Shown here: positions 18,251 to 27,248 of the stretch, one piece after another
Numbering within the stretch: the first letter of the stretch is position 1
Layout: every line of letters begins with the position of its first letter
NCBI GenBank assembly: GCA_947631085.1
Contig: CANRJY010000001.1
Location: 204,529-268,528 of the forward strand
From: an uncultured Clostridia bacterium
GTDB taxonomy: Bacteria > Bacillota > Clostridia > UBA1381
Length of the DNA: 64,000 bases
Direction: 5' to 3'
Notes under the pieces: generated by a model
Seen by the model: only the letters and a program-made list of their open reading frames with translations
Databases searched by the model: none
Told to the model about the DNA's origin: nothing
Translations under genes and position numbers: made by a program

Positions 18251-18445
18251 GTGCGTGCGCGTCCGCACGCACCAAATGAAAACTGCGTTTTCATTTGATT
18301 GCGGAATTGAGTAATTAAAAAAGTTCCCGAGGAAACTTTTTTAATCCTGATTTATCCGACGCGCATGTCGTCGGATAACAATACGGAACGTCAAAATGAC
18401 GTTCCGTAAAAACCGTGTAAACATGGGGCGAACGACGTTCGCCCC
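18251..18445. repeat. Array of six different palindromes between thrC and galK
   Basis: Six separate inverted repeats lie nearly end to end: 18251-18272 (9-bp stem), 18273-18297 (10-bp), 18314-18345 (12-bp plus a bulged extension), 18352-18378 (10-bp), 18382-18408 (12-bp), and 18425-18445 (10-bp). Their stem sequences differ from one another, so they are not tandem copies. The third has flanking A/T tracts and looks like the thrC terminator. The last belongs to a family of palindromes ending in CGCCCCTA found elsewhere in the window. Confidence 0.8.
18314..18345 (+). terminator. Probable thrC terminator within the palindrome array
   Basis: ATTAAAAAAGTT pairs with AACTTTTTTAAT across a short GC-containing tip; the right arm supplies a six-T run. 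Confidence 0.55.
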
Positions 18446-18468
18446 TATATTATATTAGGAGGATTACA

Positions 18469-19761
18469 ATGCGTTCAACAGCTGACATAAAAGCCGGATT
18501 GAAAAACGGCGAATATGATGAAAAATTAAAGTATCTTTATTCCTGCGGCGGCGATAAAACCAGCTATTACGCAGACAGATACATAGACGTTATAAACGAA
18601 TTTGAAAAAACATACGGCGAAGCGGACGAGCTTGCTCTGTTCAGCGCGCCCGGCAGAACCGAAATCGGCGGCAACCATACCGACCACCAGCACGGCTGTG
18701 TGCTCGCGGGAAGCGTTGATCTCGACGTAATCGCGGCGGCGCGCCCGAACGGCACAAACACGATAAGGGTGCAGTCGAGAAACTATAAAATGGACATAAT
18801 CGAGCTTGACGATCTCGGCATTCACGAGGAGCAGTTCGACAAGGCGATCGCGCTCATACGCGGCGTTGTAAAAAAATTTGTGGATTTGGGCTATCCCGTA
18901 AAGGGCTTTGACGCGTACACTATTTCGAATGTACTCAAAGGCTCGGGACTTTCGTCATCTGCGGCGTTCGAGGTGCTTATCGGCACGATTATAAACGGTC
19001 TTTTCTGCAATAACGAGGTTTCACCTGTTGAGATCGCAAAGTTCGGTCAGTACGCGGAAAACGTGTATTTCGCGAAGCCGTCGGGACTTATGGACCAGAT
19101 GGCGTCGTCGGTAGGCTCGGTCGTCGCGATTGACTTCGAGAGCACGGAAAATCCGAAAATCGAGAAGGTGGAGCTTGACCTGCAAAGACAAGGTTACGCT
19201 CTTTGCATAATAGATTCCGGCGCGGACCACGCGGATCTGACCGACGAATACGCGACCATTCCGGCTGATATGAAAGCGGTCGCGGCGTATTTTGGCAAGG
19301 AATATCTGCGTCAGGTCGACGAGGCTGATTTCACGGCGAATATAAAAAGCATCCGCGAAAGTCTCAAAAACGACCGCGCGGTGCTTAGGGCGTTCCACTT
19401 CTTCCGCGACAACAAAGCCGCGCAGGACGAGGTAAAAGCGCTCAAAAATAACGATTTTGACGAATTTCTCCGTCTCAACAGAGAGTCGGGACGCTCGTCG
19501 TATATGTATCTGCAAAACGTTTACGCAAGCAGTATGCCGAAGGCGCAGGCTATGTCGATTACGCTTGCGATGTGCGACGAAATACTCGGCAGCCGCGGCT
19601 CGTACCGCGTTCACGGCGGCGGCTTCGCCGGAACGGTACAGGCGTTTGTACCGCTCGATATGCTGGACGAGTTTAAAACGAGGATAGAAGCCGTATTGGG
19701 CGAAGGAATGTGCCATGTGCTGTCGGTAAGACCGGTAGGCGGGTATGAATTAAAAATATGA
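18469..19761 (+). CDS. galK: Galactokinase (Clostridia-type GHMP kinase)
   Basis: Phosphorylates galactose at C1 in the Leloir pathway. It has the GHMP-kinase ATP loop KGSGLSSSAAFEVL (about 161-174). The galactose-recognition motif is GRTEIGGNHTDHQHG rather than the classical GRVNLIGEHTDYNGG, a variant that I recall from other Clostridia. The C-terminal glycine-rich motif RVHGGGFAGTVQAF is intact. An N-terminal extension of about 45 residues makes it longer (430) than the E. coli enzyme. GGAGG lies six bases before ATG. No galT or galE lies beside it, so galactokinase is the best call, but a related sugar kinase cannot be excluded. Confidence 0.85.
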   Translation: MRSTADIKAGLKNGEYDEKLKYLYSCGGDKTSYYADRYIDVINEFEKTYGEADELALFSAPGRTEIGGNHTDHQHGCVLAGSVDLDVIAAARPNGTNTIRVQSRNYKMDIIELDDLGIHEEQFDKAIALIRGVVKKFVDLGYPVKGFDAYTISNVLKGSGLSSSAAFEVLIGTIINGLFCNNEVSPVEIAKFGQYAENVYFAKPSGLMDQMASSVGSVVAIDFESTENPKIEKVELDLQRQGYALCIIDSGADHADLTDEYATIPADMKAVAAYFGKEYLRQVDEADFTANIKSIRESLKNDRAVLRAFHFFRDNKAAQDEVKALKNNDFDEFLRLNRESGRSSYMYLQNVYASSMPKAQAMSITLAMCDEILGSRGSYRVHGGGFAGTVQAFVPLDMLDEFKTRIEAVLGEGMCHVLSVRPVGGYELKI

Positions 19762-19793
19762 TAAAACGGGGCGGCAGCAGCCGTCCCGTTTTA
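19761..19793. terminator. Bidirectional terminator between galK and the AraC gene
   Basis: The arms ATAAAACGGGGCGGC and GCCGTCCCGTTTTAT (one mismatch) surround an AGCA loop. The stem overlaps the stop-codon regions of both convergent genes. Confidence 0.8.
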
Positions 19794-20621
19794 TTCCAAA
19801 ACATCGTCGCTGTTATTCATCATAAAAAATTCCTTTGGCGACATTCCGCCGCTGTATTTGGTGAAATTCTTATAAAACAGCGAATAGTCGCTGTAACCGC
19901 ACAGCGACGCTATTTCCGACATCTTCTTTCCCTGAAAATGCAGCTTCCTCGCGTACATAAACCGCGAAAGCTCAATATATTCCTTTACCGTCATTCCCGT
20001 TTCAGCCTTGAAAACATGGCACATATGATATTTATTGAAAAAAACATGCTCGGCAATTTCATCCAGCGTCAGATTACGCGTGAAATTTCCGTCTATGTAA
20101 CGCTTTATTTCCATAGTTTTTTTGCTCGGCGTTGCCGGCGGCTCAAAAATCTTGCCGGCGCAGCCGCATATCGCTGCAAGCATCTGAATTATATACGTCT
20201 GCATAAGCGCCTCGAACTCTATTGGTTTTCCCAGCACACATTCTCTTATTTTCGTAAAATATGTGTCTATTCCGTATTTTTTTACATCCGGAGCTGCTAT
20301 CTTTTTCCTTCTCGCCGCATTGTCAAAGCGTTCCGGAAGCGTCGGCGAAAGCGCCGCGGCAAATTCGCGGTCGAACTGAACAAAATGACGCTCGTATTCC
20401 TCGTCGCCGGTAAAAACGATTGAATGAAGCTCCTCTGGCCGCGTTATGAACACATCTCCCGAATTTGCCTCATATTCCTTTCCGTCAATTATGTATTTCG
20501 CCTGTCCCGACGCAAAAAATAAAATCTCATAATAATGATGCATCTGAAAAGTCAGGTTCTGCGGCTCAAATTTATTGTAACTGTACATAAAATGCTCGCG
20601 CCTTATGGAAAGCTTTCCCAT
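19791..20621 (-). CDS. AraC-family transcriptional regulator
   Basis: An N-terminal cupin sensor domain (about 1-130, with HHYYEILFFASGQAKYIIDG and FITRPEELHS) is followed by a C-terminal AraC double HTH (about 175-275; LTLDEIAEHVFFNKYHMCHVFKAETG and MSEIASLCGYSDYSLFYKNF). This layout is typical of sugar-responsive regulators. Start chosen at ATG 20621, nine bases after CGGAG; an in-frame ATG three codons upstream abuts the SD. It is divergent from the giant GH2 gene, whose promoter has only an extended -10, so it is a plausible activator of that enzyme (inference). Confidence 0.88.
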   Translation of the reverse strand: MGKLSIRREHFMYSYNKFEPQNLTFQMHHYYEILFFASGQAKYIIDGKEYEANSGDVFITRPEELHSIVFTGDEEYERHFVQFDREFAAALSPTLPERFDNAARRKKIAAPDVKKYGIDTYFTKIRECVLGKPIEFEALMQTYIIQMLAAICGCAGKIFEPPATPSKKTMEIKRYIDGNFTRNLTLDEIAEHVFFNKYHMCHVFKAETGMTVKEYIELSRFMYARKLHFQGKKMSEIASLCGYSDYSLFYKNFTKYSGGMSPKEFFMMNNSDDVLE

Positions 20622-20712
20622 TAATATCATCTCCGTGAGGTTATTATATCATACAATCGCAAGATTTGCAATATAAATCGCAATAAAAAGAATATTAACC
20701 ATTTCAAATTTA

Positions 20713-20721
20713 TGGTATAAT
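20713..20721 (+). promoter_or_regulatory. Extended -10 promoter of the GH2 gene
   Basis: TGGTATAAT fits an extended -10, with no recognisable -35 hexamer 17 bases upstream. Such promoters commonly depend on an activator; the divergent AraC protein is the natural candidate. Confidence 0.55.
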
Positions 20722-20740
20722 TGATACAAGAACAAGTATG

Positions 20741-20816
20741 CGCGCGGCAGTAAATTTATTAAAGTTATATGAAATCTCCCTCATTACAGCATTTACACTG
20801 CCGCGCGAATGTTTTT
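20741..20816 (+). terminator. Candidate transcription attenuator in the GH2 leader
   Basis: The eleven-base GC-rich arms CGCGCGGCAGT (20741-20751) and ACTGCCGCGCG (20797-20807) are followed by AAT and GTTTTTATAT. The hairpin lies wholly within the leader, between the promoter and the start codon at 20862, so it could stop transcription unless antagonised. Confidence 0.5.
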
Positions 20817-20861
20817 ATATCTATTGCTGTTATTGCGGGAAAAAAGTAAGGAGGAAAAAGC

Positions 20862-23800
20862 ATGAAAAAACTAATTTCGGTTCTTCTGTCGCTTGCTATG
20901 CTCAGCTCTTGTCTTATGGCTGCGCCTGTAATGGCAGAAGAGGAAACAGGCGGCGAACAGTATGCCGCTCCGGAAAGTCCGGCGGTTACTTATAACATGA
21001 ACGTCGACTGGAAGTTCAAGAAGGCTTCGGGAACGGTTTATCCGCTCGCGTCGGCTTTACCGAGCGTAGAAAAAGACGGAAAACAGTTCTACGAGGTCGA
21101 TTACGACGACAGCGACTGGGAAAACGTATCCGTACCGCATCCTATCAACGCCGAGGACACCTTCGACGGCGCGGCGATGGACTCGGGTGAACAGAATTAT
21201 TACCGCGGCTTTATGTTCTACAGAAAGCATGTGACAATTCCGTCATCGGACGAGGGAAAGAAAATGTTCCTCGAATTCGAGGCTGTAAGACAGTCAGTAT
21301 ATCTTTATGTAAATGGTGAAATGGTCGGCTATTATGAAGCCGGTATCGCGCCGATAGGCTTTGATATCACCGATTATGTAAACCCCGGAGAGGACAACGT
21401 TATCGCGGTCGCGACGGATAACAGTGCGTCACGCGGCAACAACAACGATACAAGAGAAACCAAGCCCGGCAGCGCTCCAGGCGCGGCTGACGGCAACGGT
21501 TATCAGTGGAACACAGCGGACTTTAACGAAGTCCAAGGCGGTATTACGGGTAACGTAAATCTGTACGCAAAGGGCATGGTTTACCAAACTCTTCCGCTTT
21601 ACAACAACCTAAAAACGACAGGTAACTATATCTACGGTTCGGACTACGACATAGACGCGAAATCCGCGACAATCAACGTCAAGGCGGAGCTTCGTAATGA
21701 GAGCGGCGAAGATAAGGACGTAACTCTTCAGGTTGACGTTGTCGGAATGGACGGTAAGCTCGCTTACAGCTTCAGTCAGGACGGCAAGGCTGAAGTTCCG
21801 TCAACCAAGAGCGTAACGGCTAACGAGGCGCTCAATGACGCGCAGGTTATTTACGCCGCATATGACGGAGATAAGCTCACAAGCGTCGCGCTTGGCGAAA
21901 AGCTCACGCTTGCGGCAGGGGATTCAAAAACTCTTGATATACCCGCCTCTGTAGCTTCTGCATCTGGAACGACAAAGATAATGGTATGGGATTCGGTTAA
22001 GGATATGAAGCCGATGAACGTATCGTTTACATCAAACACAGCGGAAATTAAGCATCATATGAATATGGTTCCCGAGGACGCATACGCGGAAGAGCCCGCT
22101 GCAACGGATATTTCTCCTGAGGCGGTATCGTATCTGACAGCTTCCTCGAAGATGACAAATATGCGCTTCTGGAGCGATAAAGACCCGTATCTTTACACTG
22201 TTTACACAATCCTTAAGGACAAGGACGGCAAGGCTATTGACGTTCAAAAGACGGTTACTGGCTTCAGAAAGGTTGACTACGATATAAACAACGGCGGTCT
22301 GCTCATAAACGACAAGAGCGTTTACCTAAAAGGCTACGCTCAGAGAGCGACAAACGAGTGGGCTGTTATCGGTACGGCTAACGATTGGCTCACCGATATT
22401 GATATGCAGCTTCTTAAGGAATCAAACGGCAACCACATCCGCTGGATGCACGTTGCTCCGAAGCCTGTTGAAGTAAGAAGTACGGATAAATACGGAATAC
22501 TTGTAACCTGCCCCGCGGGCGATAAGGAAGGCGACGTTGAGGGAAGATCATGGGATCAGCGTGTCGAGGCTATGCGCGACGCTATGATTTACTTCAGAAA
22601 TAATCCTTCCGTGCTCTTCTGGGAAGCGGGCAACAACTCGATAACTCCCGCTCATATGCAGGAAATGACCGACTTAAAGGCGGCTCTTGACCCGTACGGC
22701 GGACGTTTTGCCGGAAGCCGTACAATTTCGAGCGTTGCCGATATTCAGGCGGCGGAATATGTAGGCACAATGCTTAACAGAAACGCCGCGACGGCAAAGG
22801 CTTCAATGACGTCGGCGGACGGAAAGTATATGCCTATCATGGAAACTGAGTACGCGCGTGACGAGGCTCCCAGACGCGTTTGGGACGACTTCTCGCCGCC
22901 CGATTACGATTATAAGAACTGGTGGCTAAACGGTGCGAACAAGAATGACGGCTATGATATGTGGGACGAAACATCTGAGGATTTCGCGAGAATAAACGCA
23001 TCTGCATATAACGAATTTTGGTCGGGCAGAGTAGGCGGCGGCGGAAGCGAATTATACGCCGGCGCGGCTATAATGGTATGGTCAGATTCGAACATGCACA
23101 ACAGAAACACACATTCGGAAAACTGCCGTACCTCGGGTAAGGTTGACCCCGTAAGACAGAAAAAAGAAGCGTTTTACGCGCTGCAGGCTGTTCAGTCCGA
23201 CACTCCGGCGATTCATATCGTAGGTCACTGGAGCTATCCCGAGTATATAAAGGATGACAGAGAAAACGGAAACTACTGGTACGAAGACAGGACACTTAAG
23301 ACCAGCGATCCCGCTCACTTCGAACCGAACGGTACCTTCCTGCAAAGAGATCCTACCAAGAAGGACGTATATGTGATAGGCTCGCCCGATATAGTTAAGG
23401 TAGAGCTTTACATAGACGGAGAGCTTGCAAAGACAAACGTAAAACCCGAAAACAATTTCGTATACAAGTTTACGGAAATAGACGTAACAAAGGGCGACGA
23501 GATCAGCGCAAAGGCATATAACGACAGCGATATTATGGTTGCCGAGGACGCTATAAAGAGAACAGGCGACGCGGACAGCATTCGTCTTACTCCTGTTATG
23601 GGACCCGACGGACTTATCGCGGACGGTTCTGACGTAATGTATTTCGATGTTGAAGTAGTCGATAAGGACGGCAACGTATGTCCGATCAATTATGACAGAC
23701 TCGATCTTGAGCTGAGCGGTGACGGCGTGCTCTTAGGCGGCTACACGAGCGGCGTAGGCGAGCTGAACACAACGCATAAGGATTACACATACGCTGAGTG

Positions 23801-26800
23801 CGGAACAAACAGAATATTCGTACGCTCAACGAGAAACGCGGGTAAGATAACATTGAAGGTTACTCACGCGACACTCGGAAGCTTTGAGGCAAGCGTTGAT
23901 TCCGTTGCGTTCGATAACAGCGTTGATAATGCGGAAGGTCTTTCAACTACCATGCAGCGCGCGTATAAGGCTGACGAAAAGCCTCCTGTTGTAGAGCAGA
24001 AGGTTGAAGCATTCAAGCCGCTGGCTGCTCCTTTGAAGGCTGACTTCGGCGTAAACGGCAACACAGAGGTTGTTAAGGACGTAGATACAAATGTTTATTA
24101 CACCGTAAGCGTAAACGGCGAGGCACTTAATCTTGAAGGCGATTTACGGGCGGTTGAAGGCTCAATGAATACAGGCGTATTCGGACCTGTAAGTCCGCTG
24201 TTTGAAAAGCTTAAAGCTCTCGGCGCGGTTGAAAGCTATAGCGTTGACGGAACTCCGAAGGTACTGACTTTCCGCGCGGGCGGACACAAGTATACAGTTA
24301 AGGAAAACGAAAACGCGATTTACACAGACGACAGTACAAACGGCACGGAAATCATAGAAAACACTATGGTAAAGGGCGGCGACCTGTTCGCGAACTATCA
24401 GGCGCTTCTCACATATATTCCTGGCACAAACGGTTCAAAGAATGATACCGAGCACACATACGCTATAACCTACAGCGCGGCTTCGCAAGCTTCTCTCGAC
24501 AGCATCGAGCTTATGAGTGAGGACGATATTGAGCCGGCTGCTATCGAACCGTTAGATCCCGCAGACTGTGAGACTAATGTTCTTAATCTTACATATGACG
24601 ACCAGCCGAACGGCTGTCTGACTCCGACGGAAACTGTAGGCAACATATTCGGCATTGATGTGGGTAATACGCTCAACAAGGAAAGCCGTATTTCGTTCGA
24701 CTTCAATTTTGACGAGGGATCGACGGCTACAATAAGATTTACAAACAGCCACAACAAGACAGGTCCGCTGTTCTCGTTAAACGGTACCAATTTCAGAACG
24801 CAGACGGGCGGCAGCTCATGGCAAAATCTCGGCAATGTTGAAACGGGCAAGTGGTACAGACTTGTTATCGAGGGTACAATGGCTATTGATAACGCGTATG
24901 CCGACTGCTGGCTGTACAGTCTTGACGGAGATACTCCTACGGAAATTCAAGCGACAAAAGGCATGAACCTTAGAAACTTCGGTAATTCCAGCAACTACCT
25001 TGCGGACAGACTGGAGGTTACAAACGGTGTAAGCATTGACAATGTTTCGGTTACATCGCTTTACGCAAACGCGGTTGAGGTTTCGGCGGTAAAGACCGAC
25101 ATAAAAGCCAATGAAAACGTAATGCTGTCGGCAACGGCAAAGAGAAACGGCAACGCTGTAACAATACCCGAATTTGAATGGTCAATCTACGACGCGGATG
25201 GTAATCCTCTTAACGACGATACGATAAAGGTAGAGAACAATATGCTTATCACTACCGCGCAGACACAGACGCAGACAATCAAGGTAAGAGCGACAGCTCA
25301 GACTGAGGGCAATCCGTACGGTGAAGTTGAAATCAAAATAACCGCTATAGATACTTCGCACGATACATTTAACAGCATTGAGATTACAAGCGAGCAGGAT
25401 TATGTTCGTCTTGATGAACCGGCTGAAATCACAGTATCGGCGAAGATGGACGATGAGGCTGTCACACCGTCGAATGACGATATAGTATGGACGGTTCTTA
25501 ATGAAGCCGGCATACGCGCAACAGGCAATACGGGCATTAAGGTTGCAAACGGCAAGGTGGAGGTAACCGAGGATGTAATTCCGCAGACAATAACCATAAG
25601 AGCGTCCAACATATCCGGCAGCGCTTCTGCGGATATTAAGCTCACTGTTAAGCCCGGAACAATGATTCTCGACGGCGAGGAAGGAAACGAGGACGTATTC
25701 GTATCCGGCGACGCGTGCGAAGAGGTTATGACAGGACGCGAAATTGCTGACGGTTCATGGGACGGTTCAGGTTATTATAAAGTAACCGCTGCCACAGACT
25801 TTGTCGGCTTCCCCGGAGATACCGGTGAAAATGTTCTCTACAGCGCAGATCTCAAGTTCGGCGGCGAAGGAGCAGGCTGGACTATTTGGAACAATAACAA
25901 GGGCAAGCAGGGCTTACAGGTTACCGTTAAGGGCGGCAAGCTCGGTATAGTAAGAGACAGCAGCAACACAAACACATATTGCGATGTTGATACTGAATCG
26001 TGGTACAATGTTCAAATTATGTGCGCGACAGGCGTAACCCCGAACTCATACGCTAACCTTATTGTTTACAAATACGTTGACGGCAAACGCGTCAATCCCG
26101 AAACAGGTGAAGAAGGCGTGCCGTATGTGGCGGAGGGTATTCCGATGAGAAATCTCTCCGAGAGCACGGCGAACCATATAGGAGTCAATCCGAATACTTG
26201 TGTTGATAACGTATACTGTGCGAAAATTGTTCCCGACGAGCTTAAGGCAAGTGTTGATAAGGACACAATGTTCGCGGGTCAGTCAATCCAGGGTACGGCT
26301 ACGGCATTGAGAAACGGCATTCCGTTCGGAAACACGCTCGCCGGTCTTATCAGATGGGTTGTATACAATGCCGATAACACCGCTCCTCTCGGTTCGGAGC
26401 TTATCACGGTTGACGCGTCTGGCAAGATGACGGTTGACGCAATGACCGAACCGCAGACCGTTTATCTGAGAGCGCAGACTCTTGGCGGAGAACTCAGCGA
26501 TGCGGTTAAGATTACGATTCAGTCCGGCGACATATTCGCAATAAACAAAATCGGCTTCAATGACGATTACTCAAAGGTAACGCAGCTCAAGGTTACGAAG
26601 AACTTCGCGTATTCCGATACGGTAACATTTATCGTAGCTGTATATGACAGCACTGAAACGACTCTTAAGAGTGTTACGACAAGGAAGATGTCGGCGAAGG
26701 GCATAGCGCGTGAAGAGGTTTCGGCGATACCCATGGATGCTCCCATGCCCGCAGGCTTCAATAAGGACAGTGATGTTCTCTACATCTATGCGATGACCTC

Positions 26801-27116
26801 GAACAGCGAGAACGAAGCGGTAACGGAAGCTGACGGCACGATTGAGGCGGCGTTCAGCGGCGATGCACTGACGTTTACGAAAGCTCCTACGTTCGACGCT
26901 TCTAAGCCCGTCATCGTAATGGTTGTAAAGCCCGATACGGTAACGACGAGCGTCAAGGACAGCGACGTTGTTTACATCAAACAAGTAAACGGCGCAGACC
27001 TTGAAAAGCTTACAGCGGTTAATATTCCGAATGCCGCATCAGGCAGCTACATCATCAAGATGGCAGGCAAGATAAACGGCGTATCGGAAATCAAAACGGG
27101 AATAGCCGTTAAATAA
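20862..27116 (+). CDS. Giant secreted GH2-family glycoside hydrolase with LamG-like and Ig-like modules
   Basis: Extracellular multidomain protein of 2084 residues, probably attacking a beta-linked plant or host glycan. A signal peptide (about 1-26) precedes the GH2 sugar-binding sandwich (about 46-205, ending RGFMFYRKHV and YVNGEMVGYYEAG). The central Ig-like domain ends near 478, followed by the TIM barrel (about 480-760). The nucleophile candidate is Glu663 in METEYARDE. At the acid/base position the usual GNE is GNN (Asn592 in FWEAGNNS). The C-terminal part has GH2-type Ig domains (about 835-1015), two LamG-like carbohydrate-binding modules (about 1240-1405 and 1600-1780), bacterial Ig-like repeats between and after them, and a unique tail. 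No LPXTG or SLH anchor is visible, so it may be released. It stands alone behind an AraC-linked promoter and leader hairpin. Confidence 0.85.
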   Translation: MKKLISVLLSLAMLSSCLMAAPVMAEEETGGEQYAAPESPAVTYNMNVDWKFKKASGTVYPLASALPSVEKDGKQFYEVDYDDSDWENVSVPHPINAEDTFDGAAMDSGEQNYYRGFMFYRKHVTIPSSDEGKKMFLEFEAVRQSVYLYVNGEMVGYYEAGIAPIGFDITDYVNPGEDNVIAVATDNSASRGNNNDTRETKPGSAPGAADGNGYQWNTADFNEVQGGITGNVNLYAKGMVYQTLPLYNNLKTTGNYIYGSDYDIDAKSATINVKAELRNESGEDKDVTLQVDVVGMDGKLAYSFSQDGKAEVPSTKSVTANEALNDAQVIYAAYDGDKLTSVALGEKLTLAAGDSKTLDIPASVASASGTTKIMVWDSVKDMKPMNVSFTSNTAEIKHHMNMVPEDAYAEEPAATDISPEAVSYLTASSKMTNMRFWSDKDPYLYTVYTILKDKDGKAIDVQKTVTGFRKVDYDINNGGLLINDKSVYLKGYAQRATNEWAVIGTANDWLTDIDMQLLKESNGNHIRWMHVAPKPVEVRSTDKYGILVTCPAGDKEGDVEGRSWDQRVEAMRDAMIYFRNNPSVLFWEAGNNSITPAHMQEMTDLKAALDPYGGRFAGSRTISSVADIQAAEYVGTMLNRNAATAKASMTSADGKYMPIMETEYARDEAPRRVWDDFSPPDYDYKNWWLNGANKNDGYDMWDETSEDFARINASAYNEFWSGRVGGGGSELYAGAAIMVWSDSNMHNRNTHSENCRTSGKVDPVRQKKEAFYALQAVQSDTPAIHIVGHWSYPEYIKDDRENGNYWYEDRTLKTSDPAHFEPNGTFLQRDPTKKDVYVIGSPDIVKVELYIDGELAKTNVKPENNFVYKFTEIDVTKGDEISAKAYNDSDIMVAEDAIKRTGDADSIRLTPVMGPDGLIADGSDVMYFDVEVVDKDGNVCPINYDRLDLELSGDGVLLGGYTSGVGELNTTHKDYTYAECGTNRIFVRSTRNAGKITLKVTHATLGSFEASVDSVAFDNSVDNAEGLSTTMQRAYKADEKPPVVEQKVEAFKPLAAPLKADFGVNGNTEVVKDVDTNVYYTVSVNGEALNLEGDLRAVEGSMNTGVFGPVSPLFEKLKALGAVESYSVDGTPKVLTFRAGGHKYTVKENENAIYTDDSTNGTEIIENTMVKGGDLFANYQALLTYIPGTNGSKNDTEHTYAITYSAASQASLDSIELMSEDDIEPAAIEPLDPADCETNVLNLTYDDQPNGCLTPTETVGNIFGIDVGNTLNKESRISFDFNFDEGSTATIRFTNSHNKTGPLFSLNGTNFRTQTGGSSWQNLGNVETGKWYRLVIEGTMAIDNAYADCWLYSLDGDTPTEIQATKGMNLRNFGNSSNYLADRLEVTNGVSIDNVSVTSLYANAVEVSAVKTDIKANENVMLSATAKRNGNAVTIPEFEWSIYDADGNPLNDDTIKVENNMLITTAQTQTQTIKVRATAQTEGNPYGEVEIKITAIDTSHDTFNSIEITSEQDYVRLDEPAEITVSAKMDDEAVTPSNDDIVWTVLNEAGIRATGNTGIKVANGKVEVTEDVIPQTITIRASNISGSASADIKLTVKPGTMILDGEEGNEDVFVSGDACEEVMTGREIADGSWDGSGYYKVTAATDFVGFPGDTGENVLYSADLKFGGEGAGWTIWNNNKGKQGLQVTVKGGKLGIVRDSSNTNTYCDVDTESWYNVQIMCATGVTPNSYANLIVYKYVDGKRVNPETGEEGVPYVAEGIPMRNLSESTANHIGVNPNTCVDNVYCAKIVPDELKASVDKDTMFAGQSIQGTATALRNGIPFGNTLAGLIRWVVYNADNTAPLGSELITVDASGKMTVDAMTEPQTVYLRAQTLGGELSDAVKITIQSGDIFAINKIGFNDDYSKVTQLKVTKNFAYSDTVTFIVAVYDSTETTLKSVTTRKMSAKGIAREEVSAIPMDAPMPAGFNKDSDVLYIYAMTSNSENEAVTEADGTIEAAFSGDALTFTKAPTFDASKPVIVMVVKPDTVTTSVKDSDVVYIKQVNGADLEKLTAVNIPNAASGSYIIKMAGKINGVSEIKTGIAVK

Positions 27117-27146
27117 TCAGGATTTAATACACAAAAGCATAAACCG

Positions 27147-27178
27147 AATAATCCCGCGGAGCAATCCGCGGGATTATT
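27147..27178 (+). terminator. Terminator of the GH2 gene
   Basis: Fourteen-base arms AATAATCCCGCGGA/TCCGCGGGATTATT with a GCAA loop are followed by TT; this is the first hairpin after the stop codon. Confidence 0.75.
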
Positions 27179-27202
27179 TTATGAAAAAGAATTTTATGTC
27201 AC

Positions 27203-27232
27203 AAAAAAAGCTTCGGGATTAAATCCCGAAGC
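27203..27232 (-). terminator. Terminator of the tig-clpP-clpX-lysA operon
   Basis: GCTTCGGGAT pairs with ATCCCGAAGC, followed on the minus strand by a seven-T run. It lies directly after the lysA stop. Confidence 0.8.
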
Positions 27233-27248
27233 CTTTTTATTTTCCTTC

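Noticed and set aside
18251..18445. CRISPR array
   Set aside because: The palindromes differ from one another and have no constant repeat or uniform spacers.
18469..19761. The changed galactose motif GRTEIGGNHTDH as evidence for a new sugar kinase
   Set aside because: I recall the same variant in many Clostridia galactokinases, and the other GHMP motifs are intact, so galactokinase is retained.
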